Below, one piece after another: positions 13,221 through 22,195 of a DNA stretch of 43,991 bases. The stretch comes from Bacteroidales bacterium (GTDB lineage: Bacteria > Bacteroidota > Bacteroidia > Bacteroidales > UBA932). Both the position numbers and the translations under genes were made by a program. Each line of letters begins with the position of its first letter. Positions within the stretch are counted from its first letter, which is position 1. A model generated the notes under the pieces. It saw only the letters and a program-made list of their open reading frames with translations, made no database searches and was not told where the DNA came from. Location of the stretch: contig JAKSKO010000009.1 in the NCBI GenBank assembly GCA_024401715.1, positions 1 to 43,991 of the forward strand, given 5' to 3'.

Positions 13221-14833
13221 TGATAAGGAAAAAGAAATACTTGACAAAAGATGAAAAAATAGTTGCCAAGAGATATGAATTGGCAAAGAAAGAAAAGGTA
13301 GCGGCTATATGGACAAGGGTGTCTTCCGCAGACCAGTTTAAAAAGAACTGTTCAATAGACACACAGTTAGATGCTTGTCGTAAATACTGCAAGGATAATG
13401 GTTATCGCATCAAAAAGGAATTTGGCGGCACGAATGAGTCTGCAAAGGTGGCTGGCGAGTTGTTTCTGGATATGATAAGCGAGGTTGGGAACGACCCAGA
13501 GTATAACATAATTGTGGTGTTTGATTTTGACAGATTCTCAAGAAATTCAAATGATGGAATCATATATAAGACTGCCATCAAGAGGAAGGGAGTATGTGTG
13601 AAGTCAGTGAATCAGATGATAGATGAAAACAGTGTTGTTGCAGAGCAGATGGAAAACATCTTTATCGTATTGGCTGATTTTGAAAATGCTATGCGTAGGC
13701 ATAAATGTCATGATGGAATGGTGGCTTGCGTCAGGAGAGGAGAATTGTATTCACGTCCACCATTTGGGTATGATTCCAAGAAGGTGGGGAAACATCATGT
13801 GATAACGGTCAATGAGCAAGGAAAGCTTCTAAAACTGGCGTTTCAGTGGATTGCAGATGAACCAAACATTTCCCAAGCGGAAGTGCGAAGGAGGCTTAAG
13901 GTTTTGGGGCTGGATATGTCAAAACAAAAGTTGTCTCAGTGCTTGCATAATTGTTTTTATTGCGGTCTTTTTGAACATAAATATCTGGATGGGGAAGTCA
14001 TCAAAGGCAAGCAAGAGCAGTTGGTTTCAAGGGAACTGTTTGACAAGGTGCAAAGTATCCTTGATGGGAACAATAAGGATTACCAGCATTCAGAAATAAC
14101 TCCAGATTTCCCCTTGAAGCAGCATGTCTTCTGTGCTAAGGATAAACATGCCCTCAGTGGTTACACGGTAAAGGCAAAAGGAATAAACTATTACAAGTGT
14201 GGAGTGAAAGGGTGTAGAACCAATGTGTCGGCAAAGGAAATGCACAAAAAATACTCTGATGTCTTGAATGGTCTATCAATACCATCAGAACTTAGACCGA
14301 TACTGGAGTTCGTAATCCGACTTAAATTTGAACAGAAGGAAGGGCAGGATATAGAACTTATGAAAATGATAGAGAAGAATATCAAGACCACGGAGACAAA
14401 GCTTAAAAACGCCAAGATAAAATATGTTACAGACAATGTTATAAGTGAGTCTGATTATATTGAGGTCAAGACAGAACTGGAGTCGCAGATACGCGAATAC
14501 AAGAAAGAGCTTGCAAGATACTCAGAATATCAATCGAACCTTGCGGATTATACTGCTGAGGTGCTAAAATTCGCCTCTACAATAGGTTCAGAGTGGGATA
14601 AAGGCAATTTTGAGGTATGTCAGCAAATACAAGCTCTGGTCTTTCCTCAGGGAGTGTTGTGGGATGGTGAAACACGTAGCTATCGAACCGATGGGATGAA
14701 CCAATTTTTCTCACAAATCGTCAATCTACGCAGCTGTGTTGAGGCTAGTGGTAAAAAAGAAACGGACAACGATTACTCATTGTCCGTCTTAGTAGCGGGT
14801 GAAGGACTCGAACCTCCGGCCTCCGGGTTATGA
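13220..14833 (+). CDS. large serine recombinase (integrase)
   Basis: 537 aa in the integrated state. Catalytic domain: AAIWTRVSSADQ with the active Ser near residue 35, then VVFDFDRFSRN. A recombinase domain follows (SRPPFGYDSKK ..., ISQAEVRRRLKVLG), then a zinc-ribbon region with cysteines in FCAKDKHALSG and YKCGVKGC, and a coiled coil (MIEKNIKTTETKLKNAKIKY ...). This is the large serine integrase layout. The last 12 codons (AGEGLEPPASGL) are read from the initiator tRNA gene on the other strand, so the natural C-terminus must lie on the other side of the att site: see 5235-5351. The gene sits at the right end of the element, next to attR. Confidence 0.92.
   Translation: MIRKKKYLTKDEKIVAKRYELAKKEKVAAIWTRVSSADQFKKNCSIDTQLDACRKYCKDNGYRIKKEFGGTNESAKVAGELFLDMISEVGNDPEYNIIVVFDFDRFSRNSNDGIIYKTAIKRKGVCVKSVNQMIDENSVVAEQMENIFIVLADFENAMRRHKCHDGMVACVRRGELYSRPPFGYDSKKVGKHHVITVNEQGKLLKLAFQWIADEPNISQAEVRRRLKVLGLDMSKQKLSQCLHNCFYCGLFEHKYLDGEVIKGKQEQLVSRELFDKVQSILDGNNKDYQHSEITPDFPLKQHVFCAKDKHALSGYTVKAKGINYYKCGVKGCRTNVSAKEMHKKYSDVLNGLSIPSELRPILEFVIRLKFEQKEGQDIELMKMIEKNIKTTETKLKNAKIKYVTDNVISESDYIEVKTELESQIREYKKELARYSEYQSNLADYTAEVLKFASTIGSEWDKGNFEVCQQIQALVFPQGVLWDGETRSYRTDGMNQFFSQIVNLRSCVEASGKKETDNDYSLSVLVAGEGLEPPASGL
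14751..14787 (-). terminator. element-supplied terminator of tRNA-fMet
   Basis: On the minus strand ACGGACAA (14787-14780) pairs with TTGTCCGT (14769-14762), followed by TTCTTTTTT. It begins five bases after the tRNA 3' end and lies inside the integrase coding sequence on the opposite strand. It replaces the chromosomal terminator now at 5193-5231. Confidence 0.75.
14790..14795. other. attR core
   Basis: TAGTAG. It overlaps the last three bases of the tRNA (C71, position 72 and discriminator A73), so integration leaves the tRNA sequence whole. Confidence 0.6.
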
Positions 14834-14865
14834 GCCCGACGAGCTACCAACTGCTCTAACCCGCG
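14793..14865 (-). tRNA. initiator tRNA-fMet (CAT)
   Basis: A 73-nt cloverleaf on the minus strand. Anticodon loop CTCATAA gives CAU. Initiator hallmarks are all present: no Watson-Crick pair at 1-72 (C1 against U72), three G-C pairs next to the anticodon loop (GGG/CCC), and A11-U24 in the D stem. T loop TTCGAGT. CCA is not encoded. The mobile element is joined at its 3' end. Confidence 0.93.
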
Positions 14866-14875
14866 ATGTTGAGTG

Positions 14876-14907
14876 CAAAGGTAGGACAAATTTTCTAAAC
14901 TTCCAAA
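14876..14907 (-). promoter_or_regulatory. promoter of tRNA-fMet
   Basis: Minus strand: TTTG (14907-14904), spacer 20, -7 box TACCTTTG (14883-14876), with the start expected about five bases before the tRNA. Confidence 0.75.
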
Positions 14908-14914
14908 TTTTTAG

Positions 14915-14922
14915 TATATTTG
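14915..14922 (+). promoter_or_regulatory. -7 box of pgi
   Basis: TATATTTG, 46 bases before the pgi ATG. The -33 region is TTTTC (14891-14895), imperfect. Confidence 0.6.
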
Positions 14923-14968
14923 CTATTCTGATATACGATTAAAACGACAATCAATAAAAATTCATATT

Positions 14969-16309
14969 ATGCTTACACTTAATCTTAAAGGTTGTGATAC
15001 CTTTGTGAAAAATGCTGAATATCAGCAGTATGTGCAGAAAGCACTTGCCGCTTACGACACTCTGGACAAAGAGGACGGCGCTGGTAATGATTTCCTTGGC
15101 TGGAAACATCTCCCATCAGAGACACTTGCAGGTCCTATCCTTGCGCAGTGCAAGGATATCCAGGAGTGCTGGAAGGCAAAAGGCGTGGACCTTGTTCTGG
15201 TTCTTGGCATCGGCGGTTCATACCTTGGTGCAAAATGTGCCATCGAGGCTTTGAACCACACTTTTGACGCCATCCTCCGCAACAACGGCGCCCCTCAGGT
15301 TGTTTTCGGCGGCCAGAACCTTGGCGAGGATTACCTCTGCGAGATGATGGACCTCATGAACGTACGCAACGTGGCTTGCATCTGTATTTCAAAATCCGGT
15401 ACAACCACAGAGACTGCAGTTGCATTCCGCATCGTAAAGCAGTACATTGAAAAGAAATATGGCAAGAAAGAGGCATCGGAGCGTATTGTTGCCGTTACAG
15501 ACAAGGCACGCGGCGCACTCAAGAGCCTAAGCACACAGGAGGGTTACAAGACTTTCGTGATTCCAGATAATGTGGGCGGCCGTTTCAGCGTCCTCACTCC
15601 GGTAGGCGTTCTTCCTATCCTCATTGCAGGTTTCGATGTTGAGGCCATCCTTAAGGGTGCCCTGGACATGGAGCAGAAGATGGCCGTTAAATCGGAGGAG
15701 AACATTGCCGTTCAATATGCTGCAATGCGTAACCTTCTCTACAGCGAGTACGGCAAGAAAATTGAGATTCTCATCAACTTCGTTCCGAAGCTTACATACT
15801 TTGCCGAGTGGTGGAAACAGCTTTACGGCGAAAGCGAGGGCAAGGACCAGAAGGGTATCTTCCCTGCAGCCTGCAGCTTCACAACTGACCTCCATTCCAT
15901 GGGACAGTTCATCCAGGAGGGTGACCGCGTTATGTTCGAGACCCTTGTAAGCGTGCAGAAACCTCAGCGCAGCCTTGTCATCGAGGCCGATGAGCAGAAC
16001 CTTGACGGCCTGAACTTCCTTGCTGGCAAGAGCGTGGACTACTGCAATCACATGGCACAGCTGGGCACCAAACTGGCCCACATTGACGGCGGCGTGCCAC
16101 AGCTTGAGGTGGAGATTGAGAAACTTGACGAGTTCAACCTCGGCCAGCTGTTCTACTTCTTCGAGTTCGCTTGCGGCGTAAGTGCATACACCCTTGGCGT
16201 GAACCCATTCAACCAGCCTGGTGTTGAGGCCTACAAGAAGAACATGTTCGCCCTTCTTGAAAAACCGGGCTACGAGGAAGCAACAAAAGAAATTCGCAAA
16301 CGAATCTAA
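14969..16309 (+). CDS. pgi: glucose-6-phosphate isomerase
   Basis: Interconverts glucose-6-phosphate and fructose-6-phosphate in glycolysis and gluconeogenesis. 446 aa, the usual length for this bacterial subgroup. Visible: the SIS-domain sugar-phosphate loop SKSGTTTETAVAFR, the N-terminal LGIGGSYLGAKCAIEAL, GGRFSVLTPVGVLPI, and the C-terminal signature region GIFPAACSFTTDLHSMGQFIQEG with the catalytic Glu/His zone. ATG at 14969 gives the standard N-terminus and follows its own promoter. The downstream addB-like gene begins two bases after the stop, so the two are probably co-transcribed. Confidence 0.96.
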   Translation: MLTLNLKGCDTFVKNAEYQQYVQKALAAYDTLDKEDGAGNDFLGWKHLPSETLAGPILAQCKDIQECWKAKGVDLVLVLGIGGSYLGAKCAIEALNHTFDAILRNNGAPQVVFGGQNLGEDYLCEMMDLMNVRNVACICISKSGTTTETAVAFRIVKQYIEKKYGKKEASERIVAVTDKARGALKSLSTQEGYKTFVIPDNVGGRFSVLTPVGVLPILIAGFDVEAILKGALDMEQKMAVKSEENIAVQYAAMRNLLYSEYGKKIEILINFVPKLTYFAEWWKQLYGESEGKDQKGIFPAACSFTTDLHSMGQFIQEGDRVMFETLVSVQKPQRSLVIEADEQNLDGLNFLAGKSVDYCNHMAQLGTKLAHIDGGVPQLEVEIEKLDEFNLGQLFYFFEFACGVSAYTLGVNPFNQPGVEAYKKNMFALLEKPGYEEATKEIRKRI

Positions 16310-16310
16310 C

Positions 16311-19169
16311 GTGACTCCGTTTCTAAAGCAGATAGCAAAACATTACATCGGGACGGCTGAAGATATCAGCCGTCTTGTGTTTGTGTTCCCAAGCCACCGC
16401 GCCCTCGTATTCTTCCGCAAGTATCTGGCCGATGTTGTGAAGGAAGAAGGCCACAAGGCAATTATCGCCCCTCAGCTGCTTTCCATTGATGATTTTATCA
16501 CATCGCTTAGCGGAGGCAGGAAGGCCGATAACCTAAGCCTGGTGCTGCGCTTGTATGACTGTTACTCTGCCATCTGCAAGGAAAAGGGGATAGCGTGTGA
16601 GAGTCTTGACGAGTTTGTGTTCTGGGGAAACGTCATCATCAGGGACTTCGATGATGTGGACAAGTATCTTATTGATGCAAAGGATATCTTCCGTAACGTA
16701 AGTGATATCAAGGATATGGGCGGGGACCTCAGCTATCTGTCTGAAACCCAGAAGGAAGCCATAAAATCCTTCCTGGGCCATTTCCAGGAGGAAGGGGAGT
16801 TCAAACTGCGTTTCGCCCGCTTGTGGAACATCCTTGGCGAACTGTATGTCCGCTTCAATGAAAACCTGGACAGCGATGGCCTGTGCTATGGCGGCAGAAT
16901 GGTTCGTGATCTGGCCTGCCGTATGAAGGCCGAAGGCGGAGAAAGCCTTTTCAAACAGGCCTTCCCCTTTGCGGAAAAAGTTGTCTTCTGTGGCCTTAAC
17001 GTGCTTTGTGAAGCGGAAAAGACTATTCTTACTCGTTTGAAAAACGTGGAGATGGCAGAATTCTGCTGGGATTGGCAAAGCCCGTGGATAAGGGACAGCC
17101 ACAACAAGTCCTCCCTCTTCATGAAGGACAATCTTGCCGCTTTTCCGCAGTCTTTCAAACTTGAACCATGCAGCGATGCGCCGCAGATTGAGGTGGTGAG
17201 CGTGCCGTCGGCAGTTGGGCAGACAAAGGTGGTAAGCGAAATGCTGGGCCGGAAGGATATACATGCCGATGAGCGCACGGCCATCATCCTGCCCGATGAG
17301 AGCCTTTTGCAGCCTCTTCTCAATTCAATTCCGGAAAGGGTGAATGAGGTGAATGTGACCATGGGCTATTCCATGGGGGCAAGTTCGTTCTTCACGCTGA
17401 TGAACGATATTGCGCAGCTGCAGCTTAGGCTCAGGAAAAAGGAGGACTGCTATCTGTTTTATCACCGCCCGTTCTGGAACATCGTAAGCAACAATCTCTT
17501 TGATGCCTTGCTGGACCAGCCGGGAAGGGACAGGCTTGCCGCAATAAAGGCCGAACGCAACTATTTCATAGCCTGTGATGACACCGGCGATTCCGAATTG
17601 CTGAAAGTCATTTTCCGCCCGGTGCTAAAGGACGACAAGAGTACAGATGCCTCGCAGATAGCCTCTATTGAGGCATACCAGCTTGATGTCCTGAATTATA
17701 TCGGCCGCAGTATTGCCGCCGATGAGGAGCTGAAGACGCGCTTTGCGCTGGAAATGGATTTTGCCATGGAATACAGCAAGGCCGTGAACCTTCTTGCCGG
17801 CAAAAGTCTGGGCATACTCCCAAGGACTTATTTCGCACTTCTGGACAGCAGCATACGAAGCAGAGCGGTGCCTATCAAGGGAGAACCGCTAACCGGTTTG
17901 CAGATAATGGGACCTCTGGAGACCAGGGGCCTGGATTTCCACACAATCTTCATCCTCAGCAGCAATGAGGGCGTATTTCCGCGTTCAAGCTTCAATCCTT
18001 CGTTCATACCTCCGCTGCTCAGAAGTGGCTTCGGCCTGCCTTCCGTGGAATATCAGGATGCCGTTTGGGCCTATTATTTCTATCGCATGATACAGCGCCC
18101 CGCAAGAGTGGTGATGCTTATGGACTCACGCTCTGAAGGAATGCGCTCCGGAGAGGAGAGCCGTTATATCAAGCAGCTCCGTTATCATTTCGGCGCGAAG
18201 GTGAAAAAGATGGTGGCGGGTGCCAGTCCAAAGCCGGTGGAGGAACCTGATTTCGTTGTGAAGACCGACGAACACATACGCAAGATACATTCGAAGGAAC
18301 TTTCGCCAACCAGTCTGCAGATGTACATCTCGTGCAGCATGCAGTTCTACTATTCCTTTGTGCTGGAGCTGAAAGGCGAGGAGGAAATAAGCGACACTAT
18401 GGACTCCGGCATCATAGGCAATGTGTATCACAAGGTGATGGAGACCCTTTACAAGAGGGTTGAAAACAAGGTGGTGACCAGGCAGTATCTCCTTACCCTG
18501 CTGGCGGACAAAAAGGGAATAGCCTCCATGGTTGAGGCCGAAACAATGGCCCAGATGCGCTCTGACAGTATCCAGGGCCGCGATATTGTTTTCTGCACCA
18601 TGATAAGCAAGTATGTGCTGAAGACCCTGGAGCGCGACCTTGAGTTCATGAGGGACGAGGGCGTGGACGCTTTCACCATACTTGGCCTGGAGCGTACGCT
18701 AAGGGGCGAATTCGGAGGCTTCAGATTCAAGGGAACCGTGGACAGGCTGGACAGCTTTGTTCCAGGCAGGATAAGGCTTGTGGATTACAAGACGGGCAAG
18801 GTGCTCCCGGACGATGTGAACATTAATGATGACAATGCAGACGAAATTGCACTGAAGGCATTCGATGCAAGTCTCAGGGAAAGGCCAAAAATCGCCCTGC
18901 AATTCCATATTTATGATATGCTGCTGCGTCAGAACTCTCTGGCAAAAGGCAAGACCATATACAATTCCGTGTATTCCACACGCTCTATAATGCAAGAGGC
19001 TCCCAAGAACGTGATGTTCAACGAGACCTTTGCCGATGAGATGGACGCATGTCTGAGGGAACTGCTAAAAACCATTGACAACAAGGAATTTGCCTTTGTC
19101 CGCAAGAAACCCGATTATCAGGACAAGACCTGCGAATTCTGTGACTTTAAAACCATTTGCGGCCGATGA
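16311..19169 (+). CDS. addB: AddB-like helicase-nuclease subunit
   Basis: Partner of the downstream AddA in double-strand-break end processing before RecA loading. 952 aa from the GTG at 16311, two bases after the pgi stop; no ATG gives a better N-terminus. The start VFVFPSHRALVFFRKYL resembles an AddB-type inactivated helicase. The C-terminal third has PD-(D/E)XK nuclease features: IGNVYHKVMETLY, then GTVDRLDSF and RLVDYKTGK (D-x(n)-D-Y-K). Cysteines in YISCSMQFYYSF and the final CEFCDFKTIC match the AddB iron-sulphur cluster arrangement. Bacteroidetes members are often named only 'PD-(D/E)XK nuclease family'. Confidence 0.88.
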   Translation: MTPFLKQIAKHYIGTAEDISRLVFVFPSHRALVFFRKYLADVVKEEGHKAIIAPQLLSIDDFITSLSGGRKADNLSLVLRLYDCYSAICKEKGIACESLDEFVFWGNVIIRDFDDVDKYLIDAKDIFRNVSDIKDMGGDLSYLSETQKEAIKSFLGHFQEEGEFKLRFARLWNILGELYVRFNENLDSDGLCYGGRMVRDLACRMKAEGGESLFKQAFPFAEKVVFCGLNVLCEAEKTILTRLKNVEMAEFCWDWQSPWIRDSHNKSSLFMKDNLAAFPQSFKLEPCSDAPQIEVVSVPSAVGQTKVVSEMLGRKDIHADERTAIILPDESLLQPLLNSIPERVNEVNVTMGYSMGASSFFTLMNDIAQLQLRLRKKEDCYLFYHRPFWNIVSNNLFDALLDQPGRDRLAAIKAERNYFIACDDTGDSELLKVIFRPVLKDDKSTDASQIASIEAYQLDVLNYIGRSIAADEELKTRFALEMDFAMEYSKAVNLLAGKSLGILPRTYFALLDSSIRSRAVPIKGEPLTGLQIMGPLETRGLDFHTIFILSSNEGVFPRSSFNPSFIPPLLRSGFGLPSVEYQDAVWAYYFYRMIQRPARVVMLMDSRSEGMRSGEESRYIKQLRYHFGAKVKKMVAGASPKPVEEPDFVVKTDEHIRKIHSKELSPTSLQMYISCSMQFYYSFVLELKGEEEISDTMDSGIIGNVYHKVMETLYKRVENKVVTRQYLLTLLADKKGIASMVEAETMAQMRSDSIQGRDIVFCTMISKYVLKTLERDLEFMRDEGVDAFTILGLERTLRGEFGGFRFKGTVDRLDSFVPGRIRLVDYKTGKVLPDDVNINDDNADEIALKAFDASLRERPKIALQFHIYDMLLRQNSLAKGKTIYNSVYSTRSIMQEAPKNVMFNETFADEMDACLRELLKTIDNKEFAFVRKKPDYQDKTCEFCDFKTICGR

Positions 19170-22100
19170 TAACAGTAATGAAAGCTTCTGCCGGCAGTGG
19201 CAAGACCTATGCGCTGGCACAGAACTATATAAATATGCTGCTCCGGAGCGATGACCCGAAGGAGTATCGCCACATTCTTGCCGTGACCTTCACCAACAAG
19301 GCCACCGACGAGATGAAAAGCCGTATCATAGAGGAACTGGCAAAGCACAAGGATCCCAAGGCCCAGCGCATTCTAAGCGATATCCTGCACGACTACAGCG
19401 CCTTTGCGGTGAGCACCATAGACAAGTTCTTCCAGCAGACCCTTCGTGCCTTCGCACGCGAATTGGGCCAGTTCGGCCGCTATCAGGTGGAGCTGGACAA
19501 GAACGCCCTTGTGGACGAAACGGTTGACACTATCCTGAACGAACTGGATGTTAGCAAGGCCGAAGACAGGCAGATGGTGGATTTCATAGTGGAGCACATG
19601 GAAGAGCGTCTGGCCGATGGCAAGACCCTGAACGTGGACGACGGACTGAAATCCATGGCAAGGCAGCTGAAGAGCGAATCCTTCGGAAAAAAGGCAAAGG
19701 AAATTGAACTTGACAGGGAGAAGGCCTATGGCAGGGAAGAGCTTTCAAAGCTGAAAGATAGCTGCCATCGTGCAATGAAGGGCTTTGAAGAAAGCGTGCA
19801 TGCGCTTGCAAACGAAATAATTGCGGCCAATACCGGTGCGGGATTCGACTTCCAGTCCTACAACAGAGGCTGGCTGAAGTTCATAGAAAAATACAGCACC
19901 ATGCGTGCCGGGGAACTGGAGCCCCCAAGCGAGGCCAATATGAAGAAAATCCTTGACCCATCGGCCGAAACATGGTTCGCGAAGGCAAAGCAGGGACTGT
20001 TCCCGCGCGCATACGAAGCGGTGGGGGAGAAGTTGGAGCGTTTCGCACAACTGTGGACAGGTGATGCCTTCAGGGAGTTTCATACCGCTCAGATGCTTTT
20101 GCCGCAGGTTTACGGCCTGGGAGTTGCCGCCCGCCTTTTCCGTACCTTCGACAGGGTGGTGAAGGAAAAAAACGTCGTTTGCCCGGACGAGAGCAACAGT
20201 CTTCTCCGGGACATAATAGACGGAAGTGACGCTCCTTTCGTTTACGAGAAGACAGGTGTGAGGTTCAAGACTTTCCTGCTGGACGAGTTCCAGGATACAA
20301 GCAGCACGCAGTGGGAGAATTTCCTGCCGCTGCTGAAGGAAAGCGAGGCGAACAAAGATCCTGAAGCAAAGGACCATGTGTTTGACAATCTGATAGTTGG
20401 CGACGTCAAGCAGAGCATTTACCGCTGGAGGGAAAGTGACTGGGGACTTCTGGACCATCAGGTTGAGGCCAGTTTTCCCGGCCATATCCATAATGACCCT
20501 CTGGGATGCAACTGGCGCAGTCTCAAGGAGATAGTGGATTTCAACAATGAACTATACCCCTACATTGCTGCCAGTGTGGACAGCCAGAATCCCGTGCCGG
20601 AAGGAATGAACAGCGTTTCCTCCATTTATGCCGGGTGTCATCAGGAGCTTGGCAAGCCGGATGAACAGCAGGGCGGCAGCGTGGATATCAATTTCGTGAG
20701 TGGTGAATTTGTGCAGCTGCACCGGGTGTGGGAGATGATAGACAACCTTGTGAAGAATCACGGTGCAAGATACAGCGATATTGCAATCATGGTGCGCAAG
20801 AAAGCACCCGGAACCCTTATTGCCCAGCATCTCATAGGCCTTGGCGTGCCTGTTGTCACCGATGCATCCCTGCGTTTGAAAAACTCGCTTTCCGTACGCA
20901 GGCTGGTGGCCATGATGGGCTATGTGGATAATCCTAAGGACAGCGTTTCGGCCTATATTGCGCAGCAATACAATATTTCCCGGGAACATGCTTCGTATCA
21001 CAGTCTGCCAGATCTTGTGGAGGGCCTTTACCGCGATCTGTGCAGCGACGAGCAGCTCAGGCTCAACTGTGAAGACGAGGTTATGTACATCACCAGTTTC
21101 ATGGACTTCGTGATGGACTACAGCAATAATACCGGCAACAACCTTCACGAGTTCCTCCAGTACTGGAAAGAGAAGGATCCGGTTGTGAACTCGGCATCGG
21201 GCAGTGATGCAGTGCGCATCATCACCATTCACAAGAGCAAGGGACTGGCTTTCCCGTTTGTGATTGTACCTTTCCTGGAGACCATAAGTCTATACGATTC
21301 CATGAAAACTAGTGTCTGGGCAGCTCCGGAGCACTCCCGCGGCCCGCTTAAGGATTTCTCGGCCAGGCTGTATTACGTACCGCTCACAGCCAAGATGGCG
21401 GGCAACAGCTTTTTCCGTGACGCTTTCCAGATGGAACGTTTCAACCAGGGCGTGGATGCCGTGAACCTTCTGTACGTTGCCACAACAAGGGCCCAGAAGG
21501 GTATGCTGCTCACTGCCGATACTTCGTCAAGAAGTTATGGCGGAAGCATTGCCAAACTCCTGTATGAATTCTGCGGGAAGAATGACCTGCACCGTGGGGA
21601 ATATGCCGATTTTTCCGCTGACCGCAGCCAGGATGGCCAGGATGCGGAAGTTGGCACCGTAATGCTTTCATACCCTTTCTATAATATAGGCAAGCGCCTT
21701 GCAATTCGCCCGTATGCGGCCGATTTTTTCACTGAAGCGGACAACAGTTACGAGGGACTGGACTACAGGACGCGCGGAATAGTGCTCCACGATATCCTAA
21801 GCCGTGTTTTCAGGGCATCGGACCTTGAGGCATCGGTGGATACGGCCATTGCCGAAGGCGCTTTGTCGGCCGAAAGCAAAGACAGGGTGATGAAGTTCCT
21901 GGGGCGGAGAATAGCTTCGCATCCGGAGTTCTTCCCATCGGCGGAAAGCGGCGTAAAGGTGCTTGCGGAGACGGAACTTATTGACGGCGACGGCACATCG
22001 CACCGTCCGGACAGGATTATTTTCCACCCGGACGGCAAGGTTGTGGTTGTGGACTACAAGTTCGGCCGGCCGAAGGAGGAATACAACGCCCAGATTGAAG

Positions 22101-22180
22101 GCTACAGGCGCATTCTTGGCGAAATGGGATATAAGCATGTTTTTGCCCATCTTTGGTTTGTGTATCAGAACATTATTTAG
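19166..22180 (+). CDS. addA: AddA-like UvrD-family helicase-nuclease
   Basis: ATP-driven helicase with a C-terminal nuclease, unwinding and trimming DNA ends with AddB. 1,004 aa. Helicase motifs in order: Walker A KASAGSGKTYALA, motif Ia TFTNKATDEMK, DEFQDTSSTQW (II), VGDVKQSIYRWR (III), a late TIHKSKGLAFPFV (V) and LYVATTRAQKG (VI). The nuclease end has RGIVLHDILSRVF and HRPDRIIFHPDGKVVVVDYKFG. Its ATG overlaps the addB stop (ATGA). The TTG frame extension upstream lies inside addB and was not used. Confidence 0.92.
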   Translation: MITVMKASAGSGKTYALAQNYINMLLRSDDPKEYRHILAVTFTNKATDEMKSRIIEELAKHKDPKAQRILSDILHDYSAFAVSTIDKFFQQTLRAFARELGQFGRYQVELDKNALVDETVDTILNELDVSKAEDRQMVDFIVEHMEERLADGKTLNVDDGLKSMARQLKSESFGKKAKEIELDREKAYGREELSKLKDSCHRAMKGFEESVHALANEIIAANTGAGFDFQSYNRGWLKFIEKYSTMRAGELEPPSEANMKKILDPSAETWFAKAKQGLFPRAYEAVGEKLERFAQLWTGDAFREFHTAQMLLPQVYGLGVAARLFRTFDRVVKEKNVVCPDESNSLLRDIIDGSDAPFVYEKTGVRFKTFLLDEFQDTSSTQWENFLPLLKESEANKDPEAKDHVFDNLIVGDVKQSIYRWRESDWGLLDHQVEASFPGHIHNDPLGCNWRSLKEIVDFNNELYPYIAASVDSQNPVPEGMNSVSSIYAGCHQELGKPDEQQGGSVDINFVSGEFVQLHRVWEMIDNLVKNHGARYSDIAIMVRKKAPGTLIAQHLIGLGVPVVTDASLRLKNSLSVRRLVAMMGYVDNPKDSVSAYIAQQYNISREHASYHSLPDLVEGLYRDLCSDEQLRLNCEDEVMYITSFMDFVMDYSNNTGNNLHEFLQYWKEKDPVVNSASGSDAVRIITIHKSKGLAFPFVIVPFLETISLYDSMKTSVWAAPEHSRGPLKDFSARLYYVPLTAKMAGNSFFRDAFQMERFNQGVDAVNLLYVATTRAQKGMLLTADTSSRSYGGSIAKLLYEFCGKNDLHRGEYADFSADRSQDGQDAEVGTVMLSYPFYNIGKRLAIRPYAADFFTEADNSYEGLDYRTRGIVLHDILSRVFRASDLEASVDTAIAEGALSAESKDRVMKFLGRRIASHPEFFPSAESGVKVLAETELIDGDGTSHRPDRIIFHPDGKVVVVDYKFGRPKEEYNAQIEGYRRILGEMGYKHVFAHLWFVYQNII

Positions 22181-22188
22181 TAATTTTG
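22157..22188 (+). promoter_or_regulatory. promoter inside the 3' end of addA
   Basis: TTTG (22157-22160), spacer 20, -7 box TAATTTTG (22181-22188). Only about eight bases precede the next ATG, so transcripts would be almost leaderless. Confidence 0.45.
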
Positions 22189-22195
22189 GTACGAT

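Larger units (their letters stand above)
5233..14795. mobile_element. integrative element in the initiator tRNA gene
   Basis: About 9,557 bp between the two TAGTAG copies. Content: Rep-like protein, origin-like repeats, an SPFH/zinc-ribbon operon, divergent regulators, small serine resolvase and a large serine recombinase at the right end. Base composition is visibly AT-richer than both arms. No structural phage genes, type IV secretion genes or relaxase are seen, so it is not a complete phage or conjugative element; it may be a mobilisable or satellite-type replicon. Boundaries are inferred from the displaced terminator, the tRNA 3' end and continuity of the integrase frame. Confidence 0.7.

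Noticed and set aside
5233-14795. Complete prophage or conjugative element
   Set aside because: No capsid, portal, terminase, tail, relaxase or secretion genes are present.
14796-14833. The integrase's last residues (AGEGLEPPASGL) as a genuine protein end
   Set aside because: This string is the antisense of a tRNA gene and is often seen as a false protein end; it is here because the element joined the frame to tRNA-fMet.
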